Assembly (NCBI RefSeq): GCF_022539505.1
Contig: NC_061514.1
Coordinates: 41,900,869-41,964,868, forward strand
Source of the DNA: Lolium rigidum
Taxonomy: Eukaryota > Streptophyta > Magnoliopsida > Poales > Poaceae
Length of the DNA: 64,000 nucleotides
Direction of reading: 5' to 3'
The position numbers were made by a program, and so were the translations under genes. The notes beneath the pieces were generated by a model. It worked only from the letters and a program-made list of their open reading frames with translations, did not search any database and was not told the origin of the DNA. The stretch's first letter is position 1. Every line of letters begins with the position of its first letter. Shown here in pieces: positions 23,401 to 34,275 of this stretch.

Positions 23401-23757
23401 GTAGCCCCCGAAGTTCTCCGAGATTCATCATTCTTCCGTCTTCATATAACCCGGAACCGAAGAGAATCTTGAAGAGCTTCCAAACTTTCTCGTTTCCGAT
23501 ATTGTTTAACCGGAAACCCACATGTCCTTCGATAATGATAATGTAACGGAGTTTGCACTTTTCCCGCGCACAACTTCCTATCTTCCCGCGCTAAATTTTC
23601 GGAGATGCGAATCTTTAGCCGGAAATTTCGGGAGCACACGGTTAAGTTACCTCCACGTCATTTTACCGTTTTTAACCTAAGACACGTGTCATGCATCCAA
23701 CGGTGAGACCGTTCAGTTTCCGCCGTAGGATCCGAAATGCGAATCTCCGCGCAAGGG

Positions 23758-23766
23758 CTATAAATA
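23758..23766 (+). promoter_or_regulatory. TATA box of the antisense gene
   Basis: CTATAAATA about 270-280 bp upstream of a 5'-UTR splice donor (GTACGT at 24038) and about 360 bp upstream of the ATG at 24118. Placed on the plus strand in a non-LTR region, it suggests the antisense gene has its own promoter. Confidence 0.55.
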
Positions 23767-24037
23767 CCCCGACTCGCGGTAACTCCTCATTCGTTTCACC
23801 CCTTCACCACTTCATCTTCCTCCTCCTGCCGCGCCGCCCGCCAAATCTCAACTCCGACGAGCTCCGCCGCAGAGGACTTCACACCAGGTCGCTCCAAGCC
23901 TCCCCTCGTCCCAAGATCGCCGCGGTTGATCGGGAAATCTCCCCCGCCGCCGATTCGTGGTCACGCGGGCCGTTTTTCAGCAAGTTCGGCGACCTTCATC
24001 CTCGCCGGAGCATCGCCGGTTCGCCGCGCCATTGACG

Positions 24038-26429
24038 GTACGTGCACCGGACTTGTAGAAGAAAAAGTAGAGTAGATTCCGGTAACTCAAACACTTTGCA
24101 TGGGTGCAGCCGGAAGCATGCCGATCGACTCACACTGTACTGGTAGTTCTCCGAATAGCCCGGATCCCGGTTCATTAGAGCCAATCTGTCCGGATCCCAT
24201 TGCATATCTACCACCATATGTTTCCGACATCCGGTTGGCTCAACCTTTTTCCGCATCTTCCGGCACCAAGTTAAGCCGGATCCCAACCGTTCAAGAAATC
24301 GAAGAAGAACTTCAAGGACAGGCTAGAATGGCAGCCAAGGTCCAAGAGACGGAAAACAAGAAAGCTTCTAAGGCCCGGAACCGCGAAGGAGAGCGGGGTC
24401 AGTGGTGGCCCTGCGAAACCACTGATACGGAGCTCAGAGAGCTTCAGAGCGAGGGTATGATCTCCGCTCACTGGAGTTTCATACGCGACACCGTCGTCCC
24501 CAAGCCAGGAGCCGGAGAAGTGGTCATGACTAAGGCTTGGGTGGAACGCGGATTATCGCTCCCCTGCTCGGAATTTTTCCTCTCCGTCCTCAACACGTAC
24601 GGGCTTCAACCTCACAACATCTGCCCCAACTCCTACCTTCTGCTCTCCAACTTCGCAACTCTCTGCGAAGGGCATCTCGGAATCCGACCAGATGTCAAGC
24701 TATGGCAGTTTTTCTTCCGAGTGAAGAAAGAAACAAAAGACAAAGCTATGTTGAACTGCGGGAGCATGACGTTCATGCTCCGACCTGGCCGCATGTACCC
24801 TCCTCACGACTCGCATGAATCCGTCAGGTACTGGAACGCCGGATGGTTTTACGAGAAGAATATTTCAGTTCCGGAGATCCACGACGGTCTCCCCAAATTC
24901 AACAACGAGCCTCCGGAAGAGCTCGCAAGCTGGAGCTTCATCCCTTCGCTTTCCCTAACTCCCATCCTGGAGAAGGCAGCGCGGAGAATCTCCTGGTTAG
25001 TCCATGATGGGCTAACCGGAACCCAGCTACACCGAGCTGGTTCACTCGGCGGATCCAGCCTCTGCGATATAACGCGCGGTTAATCTGCGCATACACCGGG
25101 GCGGACGACCAGCTCCGAGCTACCCGCCACGATCTTCCGGCTGATTCTCTCAAAAGGAGATTCAAGACGCTGGTGAAGGTTGGCCGGGGTCAACCGATCC
25201 CGGAATTGATCAAGGATATTTACACGAACAACCAGTGTCCTCCGGTAAGCTTTGATACCTTCGTTACTTCAAACTTCACAAGTTTTTGGATATTGACTAA
25301 CATATGATATCTTTCCCTCCAGCTCGCTACATTGGCGGAGGAAAACCTGCGCACCATACTTCGCGTCCCCGTCAGCGGCGACACGGCGGAGGAGGTTCCG
25401 GAGGACGAAGAGGAGGAAGAGGAGCAAGCACCCCGCAAGGCAGCTCCTGGACCTACGAAGCGTTCCCGCGCCAAAGCTTCCGGCTCTGAAGCCGGAGCCA
25501 GCGGCGAGGCCTCCGCCAAGAAGCCCAAGATCGTCAAGCCCCCTTCGCTAGACTCAAGGAAAGCGGAGCGGCAACGTTTGAAAATGCTTTCTACAGCAGG
25601 CAAACGCTCACGCCCCATCATCCCCGGCGCCCCGTAAGTTTCCGCGTATGGTACATATTCACTTTGATGCAACTGTTTCTTATGCAATCTTTCTTTTATT
25701 TGTTCGCAGAACTCCGACTACCGCTGCCACTCGGACCACCAGCCAAGAGCCCATCACGAAATATATGAAGAAATCTCCGGCTGTTGGCCCTACAACTCCA
25801 GCTCCGCCAAGCGCTTCCCACACTGCTCCACCGCCATCTCCTCCTCAAGCGGAACAATCTCCCCCTCCTGCCGCAAACACTCCACCGGAAATAATTCCGG
25901 TCAGCAGCGAGAAGGTGGGCGGAGAGGATCCAAAGGCCAAAGGCCCTGCCCAAGAAGAAACAGAGATTCAAGGCCAAGGAGAGGCTGAAGTTACTTCCTC
26001 CGAGAAGGTCGGAGCCGGTGCTGGCGACGTTGTCGTGTTTTCGAAAAACTTCGGAGATCCGACTGACCTCACTTCCACCCCCAAGGCATATGCTACAAAG
26101 TTCTTCAATAAGCTGACTGAGGCGGAGAAGTGGGAACTTGAATAAGACCTGCTCAACGCCATGTTGAACAATGCCTGGGGGAAACCGGATGCCGCGACGT
26201 CGGAAATCCAGGAATTTAAGAAGGACGTCGGCCAGTTCTTCGACAAGCTTGTCTGCAAACAAAAGGTACTCCCCAGTAGCCCCCAAGCATGTAGGCGGAA
26301 ACTAGATACTAGTTAGCGCTTAGATGCTTTAGAGTAAAGCCACTTTTGGAAAGATTTAAAAATGTCACAGTAGCCCCCAAGCATGATGTCGGAAAGATTC
26401 CGGCAACAATGCTTCAAAGGACCCCATTA
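24038..26429 (+). pseudogene. Antisense additional gene of the Tat-like Gypsy ('putative gypsy type transposon' domain family), spliced, broken
   Basis: It runs opposite to gag. A 5'-UTR intron is likely at 24038-24109 (GTACGT...GCAG), putting the start at ATG 24118. The first coding exon shows WPCETTDTELRELQSEGMI, LSLPCSEFFLSVLNTYGL and LWQFFFRVKKETKD, typical of the plant protein family often labelled putative gypsy-type transposon (PF04195). One base change in frame near 25030 truncates it at 25083. The original frame continues to the donor at 25245. Two further introns are clear: 25245-25322 and 25634-25709, both GT...AG. The third coding exon is lysine/proline-rich and hits a stop at 26143-26145 where the context suggests CAA became TAA. 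Coding text (NNAWGKPDAATSEIQEFKKD) resumes to a donor at 26266. The 3' end lies in or beyond the gap. Its molecular role is unknown to me. Confidence 0.78.
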
Positions 26430-26529
26430 NNNNNNNNNNNNNNNNNNNNNNNNNNNNNNNNNNNNNNNNNNNNNNNNNNNNNNNNNNNNNNNNNNNNNNN
26501 NNNNNNNNNNNNNNNNNNNNNNNNNNNNN
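26430..26529. other. Assembly gap (100 N)
   Basis: Exactly 100 unknown bases, the conventional placeholder for a gap of unknown size. It falls at the left border of the nested Gypsy, so that element's target duplication cannot be checked, and the missing part may be far longer than 100 bp. Confidence 0.97.
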
Positions 26530-27343
26530 TGATGTCTACGTTCCCCTCCTTTCCCCGTAGACGCTGTTGGGCCTCCAAGAGCGCAGGTTTGTAGAACAGC
26601 AGCAAGTTTCCCTTAAGTGGATCACCCAAGGTTTATCGAACTCAGTGGAGGAAGAGGTCAAAGATATCCCTCTCATGCAACCCCGCAACCACAAAGCAAG
26701 AAGTCTCTTTGTGTCCCCAACACACCTAATAGGTGCACTAGTTCGGCGAAGAGATAGTGAAATACAGGTGGTATGAATATAGTATGAGCAAGTAGCAACG
26801 GTGCTGTAAAAGTAGCTTGGCCAGCGTGTAGTTGATGGTGGTAGTATTGCAGCAAGAGTAACACAAAGAAACAAGAAACAAGCAGTAGTAACTCAGCAGT
26901 ATTTAGGAACAAGGCCTAGGGATTACACTTTCACTAGTGGACACTCTCAACATTGATCACATAACAGTAATAGATAAATGCATACTCTACACTTTTGTTG
27001 GATGATGAACACATTGCGTAGGATTACACGAACCCTCAATGCCGGAAAGTTAACAAGCTCCACAATAATGCTCATGTTTAAGTAACCTTTAGTGTAAGAT
27101 AGATCAAAACGACTAAACCAAGTACTAGCATAGCATGCACACTGTCACCTTCATGCATATGTAGGAGGAATAGATCACATCAATATTATCATAGCAATAG
27201 TTAACTTCGCAATCTACAAGAGATCATGATCATAGCATAAACCAAGTACTAACACGTGTGCACGCACCGGCCACCTTTGCACACATGCAGGAGGAATAAA
27301 ACTACTTTAATAACACATCACTAGAGTAGCACATAGATAAATT
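26530..27343 (-). repeat. Extra partial LTR copy of the Sabrina-like element
   Basis: 814 bp repeating the last half (minus-strand 3' half) of the LTR, joined head-to-tail to the full LTR at 27344 through GTGATG. It differs from the adjacent copy by scattered substitutions and indels, so it is not a trivial exact duplication. It begins at the gap edge. Confidence 0.85.
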
Positions 27344-29060
27344 GTGATGTTCCCCTCCTTTCCCGTAGACAGTGTTGGGCCTCCAAGTGCGGAGGTTTGT
27401 AGAACAGCAGCAAGTTTTCCCTTAAGTGGATCACCCAAGGTTTATCGAACTCGGGGAGGAAGAGGTCAAAGATATCCCTCTCATGCAACCCCGCAACCAC
27501 AAAGCAAGAAGTCTCTTGTGTCCCCAACACACCTAATAGGTGCACTAGTTCGGCGAAGAGATAGTGAAATACGAGGTGGTATGAATATATATGAGCAAGT
27601 AGCAACGGTGCCGAGAAAATAGCTTGCTGGCGTGTAGTTGATGGTGGTAGTATTGCAGCAGTAGTAACACAGTAGAAACAAGAAACAAGCAGTAGTAACT
27701 CAGCAGTATTTAGGAACAAGGCCTAGGGATTACACTTTCACTAGTGGACACTCTCAACATTGATCACATAACAGAATAGATAAATGCATACTCTACACTT
27801 TTGTTGGATGATGAACACATTGCGTAGGATTACACGAACCCTCAATGCCGGAGTTAACAAGCTCCACAATAATGCTCATGTTTAAGTAACCTTAAGTGTA
27901 AGATAGATCAAAACGACTAAACCAAGTACTAGCATAGCATGCACACTCGTCACCTTCATGCATATGTAGGAGGAATAGATCACATCAATATTATCATAGC
28001 AATAGTTAACTTCGCAATCTACAAGAGATCATGATCATAGCATAAACCAAGTACTAACACGGTGCACGCATCGTCACCTTTGCACACATGCAGGAGGAAT
28101 AAAACTACTTTAATAACACATCACTAGAGTAGCACATAGATAAATTGTGATACGATGCACATTGCAATCATAAAGAGATATAAATAAGCACTTCACTACG
28201 CTCTTCAACAAGTGAATAAGTACTTCGTGAAATATAGCCTAAGAGACCCACACGGTGCACACACTGTCACCTTTACACACGTGGGACAAGGAGTCTCCGG
28301 AGATCATATAAGTAAAACCCACTTGACTAGCATAATGACATCTAGATTACAAGCATCATCATATGAATCTCAATCATGTAAGGCAGCTCATGAGATTATT
28401 GTATTGAACTACATAGGAGAGAGATGAACCACATAGCTACCGGTACAGCCCCGAGCCTCGATGGAGAACTACTCCCTCCTCATGGGAGCAGCAGCGGTGA
28501 TGAAGATGGCGGTGGAGATGGCAGCGGTGTCGATGGAGAAGCCTTCCGGGGGCACTTCCCCGCTCCGGCAGGGTGCCGGAACAGAGACTCCTGTCCCCCA
28601 GATCTTGGCTTCGCGATGGCGGCGGCTCTGGAACTTTTCTCGTATCGTGGCTTTCTGTACTGGGGGTTTCGCGACGAAAGCTTTAAGTAGGCGGAGGGTC
28701 AACGCGGGGGGCCACACGAGGGGCCCAGGGGGTAGGTCGGCGCGGCCAGGGCCTGGGCCGCGCCGGGCTCCCTCCTGGCCGCCTCGTGGCCCCACTTCGT
28801 TAGGTCTTCGGTCTTCTGGAAAGCTTCGTGCAAAAATAGGACCCTGAGCGAAAGTTTCGTCCAATTCCGAGAATATTTCTTTACTAGGATTTCTGAAACC
28901 AAAAACAGCGAGAAAACAGAATCGGCTCTTCGGCATCTTGTTAATAGGTTAGTTCCAGTAAAATGCATAAATATGGCATATAATGTGCATAAAACATGTA
29001 GGTATCATCAATAAAGTAGCATGGAACATAAGAAATTATCGATACGTTGGAGACGTATCA
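27344..29060 (-). repeat. 3' LTR of the Sabrina-like element
   Basis: About 1717 bp, aligning to 32556-34275. It has lost the few bases TCTACG of the terminal GATGTCTACGTTCC sequence at its left end. Confidence 0.88.
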
Positions 29061-31623
29061 GCATCCCCAAGCTTAGTTCTGCTCGTCCCGAGCAGGTAAA
29101 ACGATAACAAAGATAATTTCTGAAGTGACATGCCATCATAAACTTGATCATATTGTAAACATATGTAATGAATGCAGCTATCAAAACAATGGTAATGACA
29201 TGAGTAAACAACTGCATCATAAAGCAAAGACTTTTCATGAATAGTACTTCAAGACAAGCATCAATAAGTCTTGCATAAGAGTTAACTCATAAAGCAATAA
29301 ATCAAAGTAAAGGTGTTGAAGCAACACATAGGAAGATTAAGTTTCAGCGGTTGCTTTCAACTTATAACATGTATATCTCATGGATATTGTCAACATAAAG
29401 TAATATAACAAGTGCAATATGCAAGTATGTAGGAATCAATGCACAGTTCACACAAGTGTTTGCTTCTTAGGTGGAAGGAGATAGGTAAACTGACTCAACA
29501 ATAAAAGTAAAAGAAAGGTCCTTCAAGAGGAAAGCATCGATTGCTGTATTTGTGCTAGAGCTTTTATTTTGAAAACATGAAACAATTTTGTCAACGGTAG
29601 TAATAAAGCATATGAGTTATGAAAATTATATCTTACAAGTTGCAAGCCTCATGCATAGTATACTAATAGTGCCCGCACCTCGTCCTACTTAACTTGGACT
29701 ACCGGATCTTTGCATGCCATGTTTCAACCAAGTGTCACAAAGGGTACCTCCATGCCGCTCGTACAAAGGTCTAAGGAGAATGCTCGCATTTTGGATTTCT
29801 CGCTTTTGATTATTCTCAACTTAGACATCCATACCGGGACAACATGGACAACAGATAATGGACTCCTCTTAAATGCACAAGCATGTAGCAATGATTATTG
29901 TTCTCATATGAGATTGAGGATATATGTCCAAAACTGAAACTTCAACCATGGTTCATGGCTTTAGTTAGCGGCCCAATGTTCTTCTCTAACAATTTTGCAT
30001 GCTCCAACCACTAAAATGATAGACCTTCGGACAAGACGGACATGCATAGCAACTCACATGATATTCAACAATAGTTGATGGCGTTCCCTGAAGCATGGTT
30101 ATCGCGCAACAAGCAACTTAATAAAATATAAAGTGCATAAGTACATATTCAATACTACGATAGTTTTTAAGGCTATTTTGTCCCATGAGCTATATATTGC
30201 AAAGGTGAATGATGGAATTTTAAAGGTAGCACTCAAGCAATTTACTTTGGAATGGCGGAGAAATACCATGTAGTAGGTAGGTATGGTGGACACAAATGGC
30301 ATAGTAGTTGGCTCAAGGATTTTGGATGCATGAGAAGTATTCCCTCTCGATACAAGGTTTAGGCTAGCAAGGTTATTTGAAGCAAACTCAAGGATGAACA
30401 AGTGCAGCAAGACTCACATAAAAGACATATTGTAAACATTATAAGACTCTACACCGTCTTCCTTGTTGTTCAAAACTCAATACTAGATATTATCTAGACC
30501 TTAGAGAAACCAAATATGCAAATCAAATTTTAGCAAGCTCTATGTATTTCTTCATTAATGGGTGCAAAGTATATGATGCAAGAGCTTAAACATGAGCACA
30601 ACAATTACCAAGTATCACATTATCCAAGACATTTTAGAATTACTACATGTAGCATTTTCCAATTCCAACCATATAACAATTTAACGAAGAAGAAACTTCG
30701 CCTTGAACATTATGAGTAAAGCCTAAGGACACATGTGTCCATATGCAACAGCGGAGCGTGTCTCTCTCCCACAAAGTGAATGCTAGGATCCATCTTATTC
30801 AAAAAAAAACAAAAACGAAAACAAACCGACGCTCCAAGTAAAGAACACAAGATGTGATTGAATAAAAATATAGTTTCAGGGGAGGAACCTCGATGATGTT
30901 GTCGATGAAGAAGGGGATGCCTTGGGCATCCCCAAGCTTAGACGCTTGAGTCTTCTTAAAATATGCAGGGGTGAACCACGGGGGCATCCCCAAGCTTAGA
31001 GCTTTCACTCCTCTTGATCATAGTATATCATTCTCCTCTCTTGACCCTTGAAAACTTCCTTCACACCAAACTTCAAGCAAACTCATTAGAGGGTTAGTGC
31101 ACAATTAATAATTCACACATTCAGAGGTGACACAATCATTATTTTCACTTCTGGACATTGCATAATGCTACTGGACATTAGTGGATCAAAGAAATAAATC
31201 CAACATAGCAAAAGAGGCAATGCGAAATAAAAGGCAGAATCTGTCAAAAACAGAACAGTCTGTAAAGACGAATTTAGAGATGGCACCAGACTTGCTCAAA
31301 TGGAAAAACTCAAAACTAATGAAAGTTGCGTACATATCTGAGGATCACGCTCGTAAATTCGCAGATTTTTTCGAATTTTCTACAGAGAACTGTTCCCAGA
31401 TTCGTGACAGACAGCAATGCTGTTTCTGCGCAGCGATCCCAAATATAACATCAACTTTGACATAGAAACTTTACTTGGCACAAAAACATGATAAGGAGAG
31501 GTTGCTACAGTAGTAAACAACTTCCAAGACTCAACAAAACAAAAATTGCTGTAGTAAAATAAACACATGGGTTATCTCCCAAGAAGTTCTTTCTTTATAG
31601 CCATTAAGATGGGCTCAGTAATT
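29061..31623 (-). other. Non-coding interior of the Sabrina-like element
   Basis: 2.5 kb of AT-rich sequence with only short frames. The polypurine-tract motif CTAAGCTTGGGGATGC next to the 3' LTR (29061-29076) is repeated twice at 30924-30941 and 30982-30999. No retroelement protein domain was found on either strand. Confidence 0.7.
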
Positions 31624-32391
31624 TTAATGATACTCACGCAATAAATAAGAGTTGAAGCAAAAGAGAGCATCAAGAAGCAAATTCAAAACACATTTAAACC
31701 TAACCCACTTCCTATGAAAAGGAGTCTTGTACACAAATAAATTCATGAAAAACAAAGTGACAAGCATAGAAAAGCAACACAAGTGCAATTTCAAGATTCT
31801 CAACATAAAGAGGGGAAACTTAATATTATTAAGATGCATATAACCATGTTTCCCTCTCTCATAATAGTTTTCAGTAGCATCATGAACAAACTCAACAATA
31901 TAACTATCACATAAAACATTCTTGTCATGAGCCACATGCATAAAATTATTACTCTCCACATAAGCATAATCAATTTTATTAGTTGTAGTGGGAGCAAATT
32001 CAACAAAATAGCTATCACTATTATTCTCATCACCATAATCATCATATATAGGAGGCATATTGTAATTATAATTAATTTTCTCCTCAATAGTAGGTGGACT
32101 GGAAATATCATATTCATCATTGCAAGCATCATATATAGGAGGTAAAGTATCATCAAAGTAAATTTTCTCCTCCATGCTTGGGGCACTAAAAATATCACAA
32201 CCAGCTTCCCCAAGCTTAAATTCTTCCATAGCTTTAGCAATAATAGTGTTCAAAGAGTTCATGCTAATAACATTGCTACAACTATTTTGTAAACAAAGTT
32301 CCATGGGTTTTTTAATTCTCTCTTCAAACACATCATGTCCTAATTCAAGATAAAGTTCATAAAGATCTCTCATATTTTTGTTGTTTTCCAT
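31624..32391 (-). CDS. Hypothetical 255-aa protein of the non-autonomous Gypsy
   Basis: An uninterrupted frame beginning about 165 bp inside the primer binding site, where gag would be in a complete element. The N-terminal half is acidic and contains imperfect repeats (PSMEEKIYFDDTLPPIYD and PTIEEKINYNYNMPPIYD). The central part has DSYIVEFVHDATENYYERGK. The C-terminal part is hydrophobic, with one or two likely membrane segments around residues 195-225 and a basic stretch HRKWVRFKCVL. No gag, protease or enzyme motif is seen. I recall similar proteins in other wheat-group repeat annotations but know no function. That it remains open in an otherwise non-coding element may reflect youth or selection. 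Confidence 0.55.
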   Translation of the reverse strand: MENNKNMRDLYELYLELGHDVFEERIKKPMELCLQNSCSNVISMNSLNTIIAKAMEEFKLGEAGCDIFSAPSMEEKIYFDDTLPPIYDACNDEYDISSPPTIEEKINYNYNMPPIYDDYGDENNSDSYFVEFAPTTTNKIDYAYVESNNFMHVAHDKNVLCDSYIVEFVHDATENYYERGKHGYMHLNNIKFPLFMLRILKLHLCCFSMLVTLFFMNLFVYKTPFHRKWVRFKCVLNLLLDALFCFNSYLLREYH

Positions 32392-32555
32392 TATGCCTAA
32401 CTAGTGTAAACAAGAAACCAAATGTCGCAATTGCAGAGTCTAAAGGAAATAGCTTTGAGTACTTACAACGGCGCCGGAAAATAGCTTAGTAGCCGAGGTC
32501 CGGAGTGTGAGTACCTTTTACCTTTCCTCCCCGGCAACGGCGCCGTAAAAGTGCT

Positions 32556-34275
32556 TGATGTCTACGTTCCCCTCCTTTCCTCGTAGACAGTGTTGGGCCT
32601 CCAAGTGCGGAGGTTTGTAGAACAGCAGCAAGTTTTCCCTTAAGTGGATCACCCAAGGTTTATCGAACTCGGGGAGGAAGAGGTCAAAGATATCCCTCTC
32701 ATGCAACCCTGCAACCACAAAGCAAGAAGTCTCTTGTGTCCCCAACACACCTAATAGGTGCACTAGTTCGGCGAAGAGATAGTGAAATACAGGTGGTATG
32801 AATATATATGAGCAGTAGCAACGGTGCCAGAAAATAGCTTGCCGGCGTGTAGTTGATGGTGGTAGTATTGCAGCAGTAGTAACACAAGTAAAACGAGTAA
32901 ACAAGCAGTAGTAACTCAGCAGTATTTAGGAACAAGGCCTAGGGATTACACTTTCACTAGTGGACACTCTCAACATTGATCACATAACAGAATAGATAAA
33001 TGCATACTCTACACTTTTGTTGGATGATGAACACATTGCGTAGGATTACACGAACCCTCAATGCCGGAGTTAACAAGCTCCACAATAATGCTCATGTTTA
33101 AGTAACCTTAAGTGTAAGATAGATCAAAACGACTAAACCAAGTACTAGCATAGCATGCACACTCGTCACCTTCATGCATATGTAGGAGGAATAGATCACA
33201 TCAATATTATCATAGCAATAGTTAACTTCGCAATCTACAAGAGATCATGATCATAGCATAAACCAAGTACTAACATGGTGCACGCATCTGTCACCTTTGC
33301 ACACATGCAGGAGGAATAAAACTACTTTAATAACACATCACTAGAGTAGCACATAGATAAATTGTGATACGATGCACATTGCAATCATAAAGAGATATAA
33401 ATAAGCACTTCACTACGCTCTTCAACAAGTGAATAAGTACTTCGTGAAATATAGCCTAAGAGACCCACACGGTGCACACACTCGTCACCTTTACACACGT
33501 GGGGCAAGGAGTCTCCGGAGATCACATAAGTAAAACCCACTTGACTAGCATAATTACATCTAGATTACAAGCATCATCATATGAATCTCAATCATGTAAG
33601 GCAGCTCATGAGATTATTGTATTGAACTACATAGGAGAGAGATGAACCACATAGCTACCGGTACATGCCCCGAGCCTCGATGGAGAACTACTCCCTCCTC
33701 ATGGGAGCAGCAGCGGTGATGAAGATGGCGGTGGAGATGGCAGCGGTGTCGATGGAGAAGCCTTCCGGGGCACTTCCCCGCTCCGGCAGGGTGCCGGAAC
33801 GGAGACTCCTGTCCCCCGGATCTTGGCTTCGCGATGGCGGCGGCTCCGGAACTTTTCTCGTATCGTGGCTTTCCGTACTCGGGGGTTTCGCGACGAAAGC
33901 TTTAAGTAGGCGGAGGGTCAACGCGGGGGCCACACGAGGGGCCCGGGGGTAGGTCGGCGCGGCCGGGCCCGGGCCGCGCCGGCCTCCCTCCTGGCCGCCT
34001 CGTGGCCCCACTTCGTTAGGTCTTCGGTCTTCCGGAAGCTTCGTGCAAAAATAGGACCCCGGGCGAAAGTTTCGTCCAATTCCGAGAATATTTCTTTACT
34101 AGGATTTCTGAAACCAAAAACAGCAGTAAAACAAGAATCGGCTCTTCGGCATCTTGTTAATAGGTTAGTTCCAGAAAATGCATAAATATGGCATATAATG
34201 TGCATAAAACATGTAGGTATCATCAATAAAGTAGCATGGAACATAAGAAATTATCGATACGTTGGAGACGTATCA
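32556..34275 (-). repeat. 5' LTR of the Sabrina-like element
   Basis: 1720 bp, TGAT...ATCA, bordered inside by the primer binding site and outside by AGGAC (34276-34280), one half of a presumed target duplication whose partner is lost at the gap. Confidence 0.9.

Larger units (their letters stand above)
26530..34275 (-). mobile_element. Non-autonomous Ty3/Gypsy element (Sabrina-like), nested in the Tat-like Gypsy
   Basis: LTRs of about 1.72 kb start TGATACGTCTCCAACGTATC on the minus strand and end GTAGACATCA. The right LTR (32556-34275) is the 5' one: directly inside lies CGGCGCCGTTGCCGGGGAGG (32526-32545), resembling the tRNA-Asp-type primer site of several grass Gypsy families. The polypurine tract CTTGGGGATGC abuts the left LTR at 29061. 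The 3.5-kb interior has no gag, protease, RT or integrase, only one hypothetical gene. An extra partial LTR (26530-27343) follows the 3' LTR next to the gap. The family name is from memory of the LTR start and is tentative. Confidence 0.85.

Noticed and set aside
26346..26629. Frames running through the N gap
   Set aside because: They translate unknown bases; no biological meaning.
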